Of a stretch of DNA of 64,000 nt, positions 37,371 to 44,909 are shown piece by piece. The notes under the pieces were generated by a model. It saw only the letters and a list, made by a program, of their open reading frames with translations, had not been told where the DNA came from and made no database searches. Positions within the stretch are counted from its first letter, which is position 1. Every line of letters begins with the position of its first letter. The stretch covers positions 124,001 through 188,000 of the forward strand of contig DASQWI010000006.1 of NCBI GenBank assembly GCA_035640355.1, written 5' to 3'. Origin of the DNA: Actinomycetota bacterium (GTDB taxonomy: Bacteria; Actinomycetota; UBA4738; HRBIN12). The position numbers were made by a program, and so were the translations under genes.

Positions 37371-39194
37371 GTGGACCTCCGCCTGATGGCGGCCGAACCG
37401 ACCGCCGAGGAACGAGCCGCCGTCGATCTCGTGCTGGGCCCGCCGGCAGCAGCCGACCCGCACGACGGGCACATCGCGCGCGGTGGACACGCGCTCCGCG
37501 AGCAACGGCACCTGTTGCTTCCGGCACTGCACGCACTGCAGCGTTCGGCAGGCTGGATCAGCGAGGGAGGGCTAAGCTACTTGTGTGAGCGCCTCGACGT
37601 TCCGCCGGCCGAGGCGTACGGCGTAGCCAGCTTCTACGCGCTGTTCTCGACCGAGCCGCAACCGCCGACGGTGCTCCACGTGTGCGACGACATCGCGTGC
37701 AGGGTCGCCGGTGCCGAGGCGCTGATCGGCGATCTCGAGGGAGAGCTCGGGCAATCGAGAGTGGACAGCGTTCGGCGGAGTCCCTGCCTCGGCCTGTGCG
37801 ACGTCGCGCCGGCGGCGTTCCTCCAAACAACCGGCGGGGGCTCACAACCGCAGATCCCGCGCGCGTCGATGGAAACCCTCCGACCGTTCGTCGAGGGAGG
37901 AGGGTGGAGTATCGGGCGACATGACGAACACCCGGTTCCGCAGAACGTGAGCGAACGGCGTTTGCTTCGTCGTATCGCTGTCGTCGATCCCGGATCGGTC
38001 GGCGACTATCGCGCACTGGGTGGCTACGAGGCGCTCCGCCGGGCTGTCGAGCTCGGTCCCCAGGGCGTTGTCCAGGAATTGAAGGACTCGAACCTCGTCG
38101 GACGCGGCGGCGCGGCCTTCCCGGCCGGCGTGAAGTGGGATGCCGTCGCGAAGCAGCCCGTTCGGCCGCACTACTTCGTATGCAACGCGGACGAGTCCGA
38201 ACCGGGCACCTTCAAGGACCGTGTGCTGATGGAGGGCGATCCGTTCGCGGTGCTCGAGTCGCTCACCATCGCGGGATACGCGACCGCTTCGGAGAAGGGC
38301 TTCATCTATGTGCGGGGGGAGTACTGGCTCGCGACTCACCGCCTCGAGCGGGCGATCGAGCAGGCGTACGCGCGCGGATTCCTCGGCGAGGACGTCATGG
38401 GCGAGGGGTTCCGTTTCGACGTGGAGCTGCGCAGCGGCGCCGGCGCCTACATCTGCGGCGAGGAGACGGCGCTGTTCAACTCGATCGAGGGGAAGCGCGG
38501 GGAGCCGCGGAACAAGCCGCCGTTCCCCGTGGAGATGGGCCTGTTCGGCAAGCCGACCGGGATCAACAACGTCGAGACGCTCGTCAACGTCCTCGAGGTC
38601 CTGTCCATGGGAGGGCTCGAGTACGCCAAGCTCGGCACGCCCGACTCGACGGGAACGCGCCTGTTCTGCCTGTCGGGTTGTGTCGAGACGCCGGGTCTGT
38701 ACGAGGTCGAGCACGGCACCACTCTCGGCGACCTCATCGACCTCGCGGGCGGCGTTCGCGGCGGCCGGGAGCTGAAGGCCGTGCTCCTCGGCGGCGCGGC
38801 GGGGACGTTCGTCGGTCCCGGAGACCTCGGGCTGCGGCTCACCTTCGAGGACGCGAAGGCCGCCGGCGCGACGCTCGGTTCCGGCGTCGTCATGCTGTTC
38901 GACGACACCGTGAACCTCGCGGACATCGTGCTTCGGATCGCCGCGTTCTTCCGAGACGAGTCGTGCGGACAGTGCGTGCCGTGCCGGGTGGGAACGGTCC
39001 GTCAGGAGGAGGCACTGCATCGGTTGGTGCGTGACCGGCCGATCGGGTCACGGCAGGACGAGCTCGCGCTGATCGGTGAGATCGGTCAGGTCATGCGTGA
39101 TGCGTCGATCTGTGGTCTCGGCCAGTTGGCGGCGAACGCGGTCGAGTCGGCGATCACCCGGCTGAGGGTGTTCGAAGGGAACGGAGCGCGATGA
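37371..39194 (+). CDS. NuoE-NuoF fusion, NADH-binding electron-transfer subunit of formate dehydrogenase
   Basis: 607 residues. The N-terminal NuoE-like thioredoxin-fold [2Fe-2S] domain has C105, C110, C139 and C143 (VCDDIAC and PCLGLC). The NuoF-like part from about 200 has GRGGAAFPAGVKW (NADH/FMN), ICGEETALFNSIEG, a GEPRNKPPFPV loop and the [4Fe-4S] CGQCVPCRVGT (about 533) with a distal Cys in ICGLGQL. It should pass formate electrons to NAD+. GTG 37371 is behind GGAGG; ATG 37386 is an alternative. The stop overlaps the next ATG by four bases. Confidence 0.9.
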   Translation: MDLRLMAAEPTAEERAAVDLVLGPPAAADPHDGHIARGGHALREQRHLLLPALHALQRSAGWISEGGLSYLCERLDVPPAEAYGVASFYALFSTEPQPPTVLHVCDDIACRVAGAEALIGDLEGELGQSRVDSVRRSPCLGLCDVAPAAFLQTTGGGSQPQIPRASMETLRPFVEGGGWSIGRHDEHPVPQNVSERRLLRRIAVVDPGSVGDYRALGGYEALRRAVELGPQGVVQELKDSNLVGRGGAAFPAGVKWDAVAKQPVRPHYFVCNADESEPGTFKDRVLMEGDPFAVLESLTIAGYATASEKGFIYVRGEYWLATHRLERAIEQAYARGFLGEDVMGEGFRFDVELRSGAGAYICGEETALFNSIEGKRGEPRNKPPFPVEMGLFGKPTGINNVETLVNVLEVLSMGGLEYAKLGTPDSTGTRLFCLSGCVETPGLYEVEHGTTLGDLIDLAGGVRGGRELKAVLLGGAAGTFVGPGDLGLRLTFEDAKAAGATLGSGVVMLFDDTVNLADIVLRIAAFFRDESCGQCVPCRVGTVRQEEALHRLVRDRPIGSRQDELALIGEIGQVMRDASICGLGQLAANAVESAITRLRVFEGNGAR

Positions 39195-40201
39195 CCGTCA
39201 CCCCGATCGCGCCACCGAAACGGCTGCTCGACATCGAGGTGGACGGCCAACCCGTTCGCGCCGCCGAGGGCTCCACGATCCTCGACGCGCTCCGCGCGAA
39301 GAGCGTCGACACGCCGACGCTGTGCTTCGCCGACAATCTCACGCCGGTCAACGCCTGCCGCGTATGCGTGGTCGAGCTCGAGGGCTCGCGCGTGCTGGTG
39401 CCCTCCTGCGCTCGCAAGGTCGAGGGCGGCATGAAGGTTCGGACGGATACCGAACGCGTCCGCCACTCGCGGCGGATGGTGCTCGAGTTCCTCGGATCAT
39501 CCGTGGATCTCTCCCTCACCGGAGGCGACGTCGCGCGGTGGCTCTCGGACTACGACGCGGACCCATCGCGGTACGGCCCCCCGAAGGAGCCCGCGGCGGC
39601 CGGCGAACGCGACGCTCGCCACGCCGGTCATCATCACGACCCCGATCCGGCGCTGGCCGACACCGTCCACCAGCCGGTGAAGGTCGACAACGAGCTGTAC
39701 GTGCGCGACTACTCGCGATGCATCCTTTGCTACAAGTGCGTCGAGGCGTGCGGCGTGGACGCGCAGAACACGTTCGCCATCGCCATCGCCGGCCGCGGGT
39801 TCGACGCTCGCGTCTCGACCGAGTTCGATGTCGGCCTGCCGGAGTCGGCCTGCGTGTACTGCGGGAACTGCATCGGTGTGTGCCCCACGGGCGCGCTGAT
39901 GTTCAACAGCGAGCATGAGATGCGCCAGGCCGGAACGTGGGACGAGTCGCAGCAAACCGTGACCGACACGATCTGCCCGTACTGCGGCGTCGGGTGCGAG
40001 CTCGAGGTCCACGTCCAGGACAACTCGATCGTCAAGGTGACGTCACCGGGGGACCACGAGGTCACGAGCGGGCACCTCTGCATCAAGGGACGATTCGGGT
40101 TCCAGTACGTGCAGAATCGAGCGCCGGTTCCGGAGACGCAGACGGCGGAGACCGTCGCGGATCGAGCGGTGCCGCCTCCGCCGGGGGAACAGCCTGCCTG
40201 A
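39191..40201 (+). CDS. NuoG-like ferredoxin subunit carrying the detached molybdopterin [4Fe-4S] domain
   Basis: 336 residues that equal the N-terminal part of a large FdhA. A [2Fe-2S] ferredoxin domain uses C45, C56, C59 and C73 (ACRVC). A two-cluster ferredoxin uses CILCYKCVEAC (177-187) and CVYCGNCIGVCP (221-231). The Mo-oxidoreductase [4Fe-4S] domain uses CPYCGVGC (262-269) and C297 in GHLCIKGRFGF. The protein stops soon after FGFQYVQNRAP, where the catalytic subunit at 35426 takes up the alignment. A His-rich stretch (HAGHHHD) lies at 144-150. Confidence 0.88.
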   Translation: MTVTPIAPPKRLLDIEVDGQPVRAAEGSTILDALRAKSVDTPTLCFADNLTPVNACRVCVVELEGSRVLVPSCARKVEGGMKVRTDTERVRHSRRMVLEFLGSSVDLSLTGGDVARWLSDYDADPSRYGPPKEPAAAGERDARHAGHHHDPDPALADTVHQPVKVDNELYVRDYSRCILCYKCVEACGVDAQNTFAIAIAGRGFDARVSTEFDVGLPESACVYCGNCIGVCPTGALMFNSEHEMRQAGTWDESQQTVTDTICPYCGVGCELEVHVQDNSIVKVTSPGDHEVTSGHLCIKGRFGFQYVQNRAPVPETQTAETVADRAVPPPPGEQPA

Positions 40202-40775
40202 CGCGACGGGCGTCGTCCTGGCCGGCGGACGCTCGACGCGGTTCGGACGAGACAAGCTCGCGGAGCCGTACCTAGGTGAGCCGCTGTTGCATCACGCCGT
40301 TGCGCGTCTGGCCGAGGTGTGCGACGAGATCGTCGTGGTGATCGCCCCCGACGCGCCGGCGCCATCGCTGCCCGGCGGCCCGAGGATCCGCGTCGCGCGC
40401 GACGAGAGCGAAGGTCAGGGTCCGCTCGCCGGGATCGTCGCGGCCCTGCGCAGCGTCACCACGACGTTCGCGATCGTCGCCGCCGGCGACATGCCCGAGC
40501 TCCAGCGTTCGGTTCTCGTGATGATGCTCGGCAGCGTGGCCGATGGCGACGCCGTCGCGCTTGTTGACGGCTCGGACGTCCGTCCGTTGCCGTGCGTCGT
40601 GCGCGTGGAGCGCGCGGTGGAGATCGCTCCCGCGTTGTTGGCTTCGGGCCGAGCGAGCGTTCGCGCGCTGCTCGACCAGCTGCATGTGACCGCCGTCGAC
40701 GAGCCAACGTGGACCGCGCTCGACGCGCGGCGACGAACGCTCTTCGACGTCGACGTGCCGGGCGATCTCGCGTGA
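40194..40775 (+). CDS. mobA: Molybdenum cofactor guanylyltransferase MobA, non-canonical start
   Basis: About 193 residues of MobA, which attaches GMP to molybdopterin. The nucleotide-binding motif GVVLAGGRSTRFGRDKLAE is intact and AAGDMPEL is the metal-binding motif. There is no in-frame ATG, GTG or TTG upstream of that motif. The nearest candidate is CTG 40194, behind GGGGGA and overlapping the preceding stop. A TTG at 40287 would delete the active-site loop, so I reject it. It supplies the bis-guanine cofactor for the adjacent formate dehydrogenase. Confidence 0.82.
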   Translation: MPDATGVVLAGGRSTRFGRDKLAEPYLGEPLLHHAVARLAEVCDEIVVVIAPDAPAPSLPGGPRIRVARDESEGQGPLAGIVAALRSVTTTFAIVAAGDMPELQRSVLVMMLGSVADGDAVALVDGSDVRPLPCVVRVERAVEIAPALLASGRASVRALLDQLHVTAVDEPTWTALDARRRTLFDVDVPGDLA

Positions 40776-40800
40776 GCCAAGCCCGCACCGAGACCGGGCA

Positions 40801-40825
40801 CGTTCGGCCCGCGAACGGGTAGATT
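40801..40825 (+). promoter_or_regulatory. Promoter with overlapping inverted repeat before the COG2403 gene
   Basis: CGTTCG (40801-40806) and CGAACG (40812-40817) form a 6-bp inverted repeat just upstream of TAGATT (40820-40825), a -10 candidate. The leader to ATG 40889 is about 55 nt. The repeat could be an operator. Confidence 0.4.
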
Positions 40826-40888
40826 CCAGGGCGAAGAGCGGGCCTTCTTCACTCCGCCCGCGCATCAAACCTTCCTGAAGGGACGGAC

Positions 40889-42202
40889 ATGCCGCGTCGT
40901 GTTCTGATCATGGGCGCCGCTGGGCGCGACTTCCACAATTTCAATGTCGTCTACCGCGACGATGCCGACCACGTCGTCGTGGCGTTCACCGCAACCCAGA
41001 TCCCGTATATCGACGACCGCACCTATCCCGCGTCGCTCGCGGGGGAGCGGTATCCGAAGGGGATTCCCATCCACGACGAGACGGAGCTCACCCGGCTGAT
41101 CCGTGAGCTCGAGGTCGACGACGTGGTCTTCAGCTACTCGGACGTGAGCCACGAGTACGTGATGCACAAGGGCAGCGAAGCCATGGCCGCCGGGGCGAAC
41201 TTCCTGCTTCTCGGCCCCCGCGACACGATGCTCGAGGCCACCGTTCCGGTCGTCGCCGTGTGCGCCGTTCGAACCGGTTCCGGCAAGAGCCAGACCACGC
41301 GCGCGATCGCCGCAACGTTGAAGGAAGAGGGAAAGCGTGTCGTGGCCGTTCGACACCCCATGCCGTACGGGAACCTCGAGGCCCAGCGGGTGCAGCGCTA
41401 CGCCGCGATCGAGGACCTCGATCGGTACGACACGACGATCGAGGAACGCGAGGAGTTCGAGCCGCACATCGCCAGCGGAACGATCATCTACGCGGGCGTC
41501 GATTACGGAGAGATCCTCCGGCAGGCGCAGGCTGAGTGCGATGTCCTGCTGTGGGACGGCGGGAACAACGACCTTCCGTTCTACGAGCCGACCGTTCACG
41601 TCGTGGTGGCGGATCCGCTCCGCGCCGGCCACGAGACGAGATACCACCCCGGAGAGACGAACCTTCGAATGGCCGACGTCGTCGTCATCAACAAGGTCGA
41701 CTCGGCCACGTCCGACCAGATGGAGTCGCTCGTTCGAACGATCGACGCGGTGAACCCTGGCGCCACGATCGTGAAGGCGAACAGCCGCGTGACCGTTGAC
41801 GAGCCCGACGCGATCGAGGGCAAGCGGGTGATCGTCGTCGAAGACGGCCCCACGCTCACGCACGGCGACATGAAGTTCGGCGCGGGCGTCGTCGCCGCAC
41901 GGTCGCACGGCGCCGCCGAGGTGGTCGATCCGCGACCGTGGGCGGTGGGGACGATCGACGAGACGTTCCGCAAGTACGACGTCGGGCCCGTCCTCCCGGC
42001 GATGGGGTACTCGGACGAGCAGCTCGAGGAGATGGCGAAGACGATCGACGCAGCCGACGCAGACCTGGTCGTCATCGGGACCCCGATCGACCTCCGGAGT
42101 GTGATCGATTTCCGTAAGCCCGCTGTTCGCGTCCGCTACGAGCTCGAGGTGCTTCCCGACTCGCCCTCGCTTGCCGACGTCCTCAAGCCCGTCATCGCCT
42201 GA
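40889..42202 (+). CDS. COG2403 P-loop protein (cyclic 2,3-diphosphoglycerate synthetase-like)
   Basis: 437 residues. A Rossmann-like N-domain (RVLIMGAAGRDFHNFNVVYRDD) is followed by SYSDVSHEYVMHKGSEAMAAGA and a P-loop, VRTGSGKSQTTRAI (GSGKS at 130-134), with a nucleotide-specificity-like VVINKVDSA near 270. The family is annotated as predicted GTPase or cyclic 2,3-diphosphoglycerate synthetase, but no activity is established for most members. It lies 3 bases from a carbamate kinase and behind formate dehydrogenase, so it may act in carbamoyl-phosphate or C1 energy metabolism (inference). Confidence 0.82.
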   Translation: MPRRVLIMGAAGRDFHNFNVVYRDDADHVVVAFTATQIPYIDDRTYPASLAGERYPKGIPIHDETELTRLIRELEVDDVVFSYSDVSHEYVMHKGSEAMAAGANFLLLGPRDTMLEATVPVVAVCAVRTGSGKSQTTRAIAATLKEEGKRVVAVRHPMPYGNLEAQRVQRYAAIEDLDRYDTTIEEREEFEPHIASGTIIYAGVDYGEILRQAQAECDVLLWDGGNNDLPFYEPTVHVVVADPLRAGHETRYHPGETNLRMADVVVINKVDSATSDQMESLVRTIDAVNPGATIVKANSRVTVDEPDAIEGKRVIVVEDGPTLTHGDMKFGAGVVAARSHGAAEVVDPRPWAVGTIDETFRKYDVGPVLPAMGYSDEQLEEMAKTIDAADADLVVIGTPIDLRSVIDFRKPAVRVRYELEVLPDSPSLADVLKPVIA

Positions 42203-42205
42203 CGC

Positions 42206-43144
42206 ATGGACCGCGTCGTGGTTGCGCTCGGCGGCAACGCGTTGCTTCGGCGGGGCGAGGAGGACACGTTCGAGAACATGTACCGCTCGGCGCGACTCGC
42301 GGCCGAGCGGGTGGCAGACATCGCCGCCGCCGGCTGGGAGGTCGTCGTCACACACGGCAACGGGCCGCAGGTCGGCCGCATCCTGCTTCAACAGGAGGCG
42401 GCGCGCCGGTGGATCCATCCGATGCCGCTCGACGTCTGTGGGGCGCAGAGCCAGGGACAGATCGGCTACCTGCTCCAGGTCACCATCGGCGACGTGTTCT
42501 ACGAGCGGGGCCAGGAGCGCCCGGTCACGACGATGCTCACGCTGACTCGCGTCCCCGTCGACGATCCCGCGTTCGAGGAGCCGACAAAGCCGATCGGCCC
42601 CTTCTACGAGAAGGCGGAGGCGGACGAGCTCGTCTCCGAGCGGGGCTGGGTGGTCAAACCGGACGCGCACGGCGGTTACCGGCGGGTAGTGCCGTCGCCG
42701 ACGCCCTACTCGATCGTCGAGGCGCCGGTGATTCGCTCGCTCGTCGCCGACGGAGTCATCGTCATCGCCGCCGGCGGCGGAGGTGTTCCCGTGACCGAGC
42801 AGGGACCGAGACTGATCGGCGTGGAGGGCGTCGTGGACAAGGACCTCGCGGCGGCGATCCTGGCGCGGGATGTACAGGCATCGACGCTGCTGATTCTCAC
42901 CGACGTCCGTCGCGTACAGCGTGGCTTCGGGACGGAGAACGCCACCGACATCGATCGGCTCACCGTCGCGGAAGCTCGCGAGCTGCTGGCGGCCCGGGAG
43001 TTCGGCGCCGGCTCGATGGGGCCCAAGATCACCGCGGGGATCGAGTTCGTCGAGGGCGGCGGCATCCGCGCCGCGATCGGCGACCTCGACGACTCAGTTG
43101 CCGTGCTCGACGGATCCGCTGGAACGACGATCGTCGCGTCCTGA
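42206..43144 (+). CDS. arcC: Carbamate kinase
   Basis: 312-residue amino-acid-kinase-fold enzyme interconverting carbamoyl phosphate + ADP and carbamate + ATP. Diagnostic blocks are RVVVALGGNALLRRG, VVTHGNGPQVGRILLQ, MPLDVCGAQSQGQIGYLLQ, IAAGGGGVPV and FGAGSMGPKITAGIEF. No arginine deiminase or ornithine carbamoyltransferase is nearby, so the carbamoyl-phosphate source is open. The ATG is three bases after the COG2403 stop, so the two are one transcription unit. Confidence 0.93.
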   Translation: MDRVVVALGGNALLRRGEEDTFENMYRSARLAAERVADIAAAGWEVVVTHGNGPQVGRILLQQEAARRWIHPMPLDVCGAQSQGQIGYLLQVTIGDVFYERGQERPVTTMLTLTRVPVDDPAFEEPTKPIGPFYEKAEADELVSERGWVVKPDAHGGYRRVVPSPTPYSIVEAPVIRSLVADGVIVIAAGGGGVPVTEQGPRLIGVEGVVDKDLAAAILARDVQASTLLILTDVRRVQRGFGTENATDIDRLTVAEARELLAAREFGAGSMGPKITAGIEFVEGGGIRAAIGDLDDSVAVLDGSAGTTIVAS

Positions 43145-43160
43145 CGCTCGATAGAGCGGG

Positions 43161-43166
43161 TAGGTT
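43161..43166 (+). promoter_or_regulatory. -10 hexamer of leaderless promoter (EEP-family gene)
   Basis: TAGGTT, 6 nt before GTG 43173. Confidence 0.5.
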
Positions 43167-43172
43167 CGACGC

Positions 43173-43874
43173 GTGCAGCTGCGCGTCCTCGTCTACAACG
43201 TCCGCCAGTTCCGCGACGACGCCGACCTCGTCGCGCGCGTCGTCGACCGCTTCTCTCCGGACGTCTTGCTGATGAACGAGTCCGGTGGACGGCTCAAGTT
43301 ACGCAGGTTCGCCAAGGCCGTCGGTATGGAAAAGGCGCGGGACCCATGGTCTCCGTTCCGACGACGGGTGAAGAACGCGGTTCTGGTCCGACGGCCGTGG
43401 CGCATCCTCGACCGCCGCCTCCACCGGTTCGCTGGGTCGGCCCGCTTCTACCCCCGCGGTGCGCTGGTCGCGCAACTCGACCGATCCGGATTTCGGATCT
43501 CGGCCGCCTCGGTGCATCTCGGACTGCGGCCCGCGGAGCGCCGCTATCACGCCGAGCAGCTCATCCCGATCCTTCGCAAGCTGAACGGTCCTCTCGTCGT
43601 CGGCGGCGACCTGAACGAGCTGCCCGGGGGGCGCGCGGTGACTCACCTGACCGAACGCCTCCTGTGGGACGTATGGCTCCTCGGGGGCGACGTGGTCGGC
43701 GAGACGTATCCGGCTGACAGGCCGGCCGCTCGGATCGACTTCCTGTTCGTCTCAAAGGGGATCCGCGTCGAGCGGGCCATCGTTCCGGCTGTCCCGGACG
43801 TGCATGGGGCGTCGGACCACCGTCCGGTCGTGGCGGAGCTCGTTCTTCCGGAGGTCGAGGGCAGTCCGGAGTGA
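43173..43874 (+). CDS. Endonuclease/exonuclease/phosphatase family protein
   Basis: 233-residue EEP-fold metal-dependent hydrolase. Conserved residues appear in RVLVYNVRQFRDD (Asn), PDVLLMNESGGR (metal-binding Glu), VVGGDLNELPGG (Asp/Asn) and the terminal GASDHRPVVAEL (Asp-His). RIDFLFVSKGIRV fits the family. The substrate may be nucleic acid or a phosphoester. No signal peptide is visible. Confidence 0.85.
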   Translation: MQLRVLVYNVRQFRDDADLVARVVDRFSPDVLLMNESGGRLKLRRFAKAVGMEKARDPWSPFRRRVKNAVLVRRPWRILDRRLHRFAGSARFYPRGALVAQLDRSGFRISAASVHLGLRPAERRYHAEQLIPILRKLNGPLVVGGDLNELPGGRAVTHLTERLLWDVWLLGGDVVGETYPADRPAARIDFLFVSKGIRVERAIVPAVPDVHGASDHRPVVAELVLPEVEGSPE

Positions 43875-43878
43875 GTCG

Positions 43879-44643
43879 TTACGGGGCCGCGAGCTTCGCG
43901 CGGTCGACCTCGTGCGCGAACGCCAGCACGTGCTCCCGCACCAGTTCGGCGTCGTGATCGAGCGTCACGACGTGGAACGACCTGGGACACGGGACGAGCT
44001 CGGTTCGTTCCGATCCGACCCTCGCCAGGATCTTCCGAGGGTTCGACGTCGAGATCACGTGGTCGACCGATGACGCGAACACGACGACTGGTTGCCTGAT
44101 CGACGGGAGTGCGGCTCGAACCCGCTTCATCATCACCGCCATCGAGACGATCGCCGGAACCGGCATCCGGTCGTAGGCCATCTCGTCCATGCCGGGCTTC
44201 GCGATGTCATTTGGTGTTCCGGGAACGTCCCTGAGGAACCGCTTCCCGATTGGGATGAGCAGGTGGCGGCAGTCGAACACGTACGGGTTCGCCAGCGCGA
44301 TTCCGTGGACATCCGAAGATCGCGATGCCGCGAGCGCCAGAACGATCGACCCGCCCATCGACAGGCCGAACGCCACGACGGTTCGGCATCTCGAGGAGAT
44401 GGCGTCGAGGCCGCGCGCCGCCTCGCCGACCCACTCGGCGGCTCGCCGGTGTCGGAGGTCCTGGACATCCGTTCCATGTCCGGGGAGCCGAACCCCCTCG
44501 ACGGCGAGGCCCTGTCCGGCGAGCCATTCGCCGAGCGGCCGAATGGATGCGGGCGAGCCGGTGAACCCGTGGACGAGCAACACGCCGATCGGTCCGTCGC
44601 CGAACGAGAACGCCTCTGCGCCCGGTCGAACGTCGGGGCTCAC
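43879..44643 (-). CDS. Alpha/beta hydrolase (carboxylesterase / monoacylglycerol lipase type)
   Basis: 254-residue serine hydrolase. The oxyanion motif is LLVHGFTGSPASIR, the nucleophile elbow is GLSMGGS, the acid is in SSVDHVIS and the histidine in PRSFHVVTLDHD. The cap region resembles Est30-type carboxylesterases. GTG 44643 (SPDVRPGAEAFSFGDG) overlaps the stop of the microprotein gene as GTGA, so the two are translationally coupled. Confidence 0.86.
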   Translation of the reverse strand: MSPDVRPGAEAFSFGDGPIGVLLVHGFTGSPASIRPLGEWLAGQGLAVEGVRLPGHGTDVQDLRHRRAAEWVGEAARGLDAISSRCRTVVAFGLSMGGSIVLALAASRSSDVHGIALANPYVFDCRHLLIPIGKRFLRDVPGTPNDIAKPGMDEMAYDRMPVPAIVSMAVMMKRVRAALPSIRQPVVVFASSVDHVISTSNPRKILARVGSERTELVPCPRSFHVVTLDHDAELVREHVLAFAHEVDRAKLAAP

Positions 44644-44777
44644 GTCGAGCGCTTGCGCCGCCCCGGGTTGACGAAGAGCGTCCCGACGAGAAAGAGGAAC
44701 GCGGCGCCGACCGCCCCGGCCAGGCCGAGCAGGATGATCACGAAGATCCACTCGAGCAGGCCCCACGCGCCGACCAC
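44640..44777 (-). CDS. 45-residue membrane microprotein coupled to the esterase
   Basis: GTG 44777 to TGA 44640 encodes MVGAWGLLEW, then a long hydrophobic stretch (IFVIILLGLAGAVGAAFLFL) and a basic end (VNPGRRKRST). TAGCAT lies 6 nt before the GTG and the stop overlaps the esterase start, which together support real expression. It may anchor or assist the hydrolase (inference). Confidence 0.6.
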   Translation of the reverse strand: MVGAWGLLEWIFVIILLGLAGAVGAAFLFLVGTLFVNPGRRKRST

Positions 44778-44783
44778 GAGTGG

Positions 44784-44789
44784 ATGCTA
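44784..44789 (-). promoter_or_regulatory. -10 hexamer of leaderless promoter (microprotein-esterase unit)
   Basis: TAGCAT on the minus strand, 6 nt before GTG 44777. Confidence 0.5.
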
Positions 44790-44843
44790 CCTGTGCGATG
44801 AGGGCAGGGACGAGGATCTCCCGGGACGAACAGATCTCGGCCG

Positions 44844-44900
44844 TACAATCGCCCCGACCCGCGAGCGCCCTTCCGTCGGGACGCTCACGCGCCACGGAGG
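44844..44900 (+). promoter_or_regulatory. Promoter -10 and ribosome site of the phosphofructokinase gene
   Basis: TACAAT (44844-44849) predicts a leader of about 55 nt. GGAGG at 44896-44900 precedes GTG 44910 by 9 nt. Confidence 0.55.
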
Positions 44901-44909
44901 TCCGCACAG

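Noticed and set aside
35297-37474. Minus-strand open frame of about 725 codons opposite fdhF
   Set aside because: It is an Arg/Val/Leu-rich antisense shadow. The formate dehydrogenase motifs are on the plus strand.
40287-40775. TTG 40287 as the mobA start
   Set aside because: It would remove the LAGGRSTRFGRDK nucleotide-binding loop that is intact just upstream.
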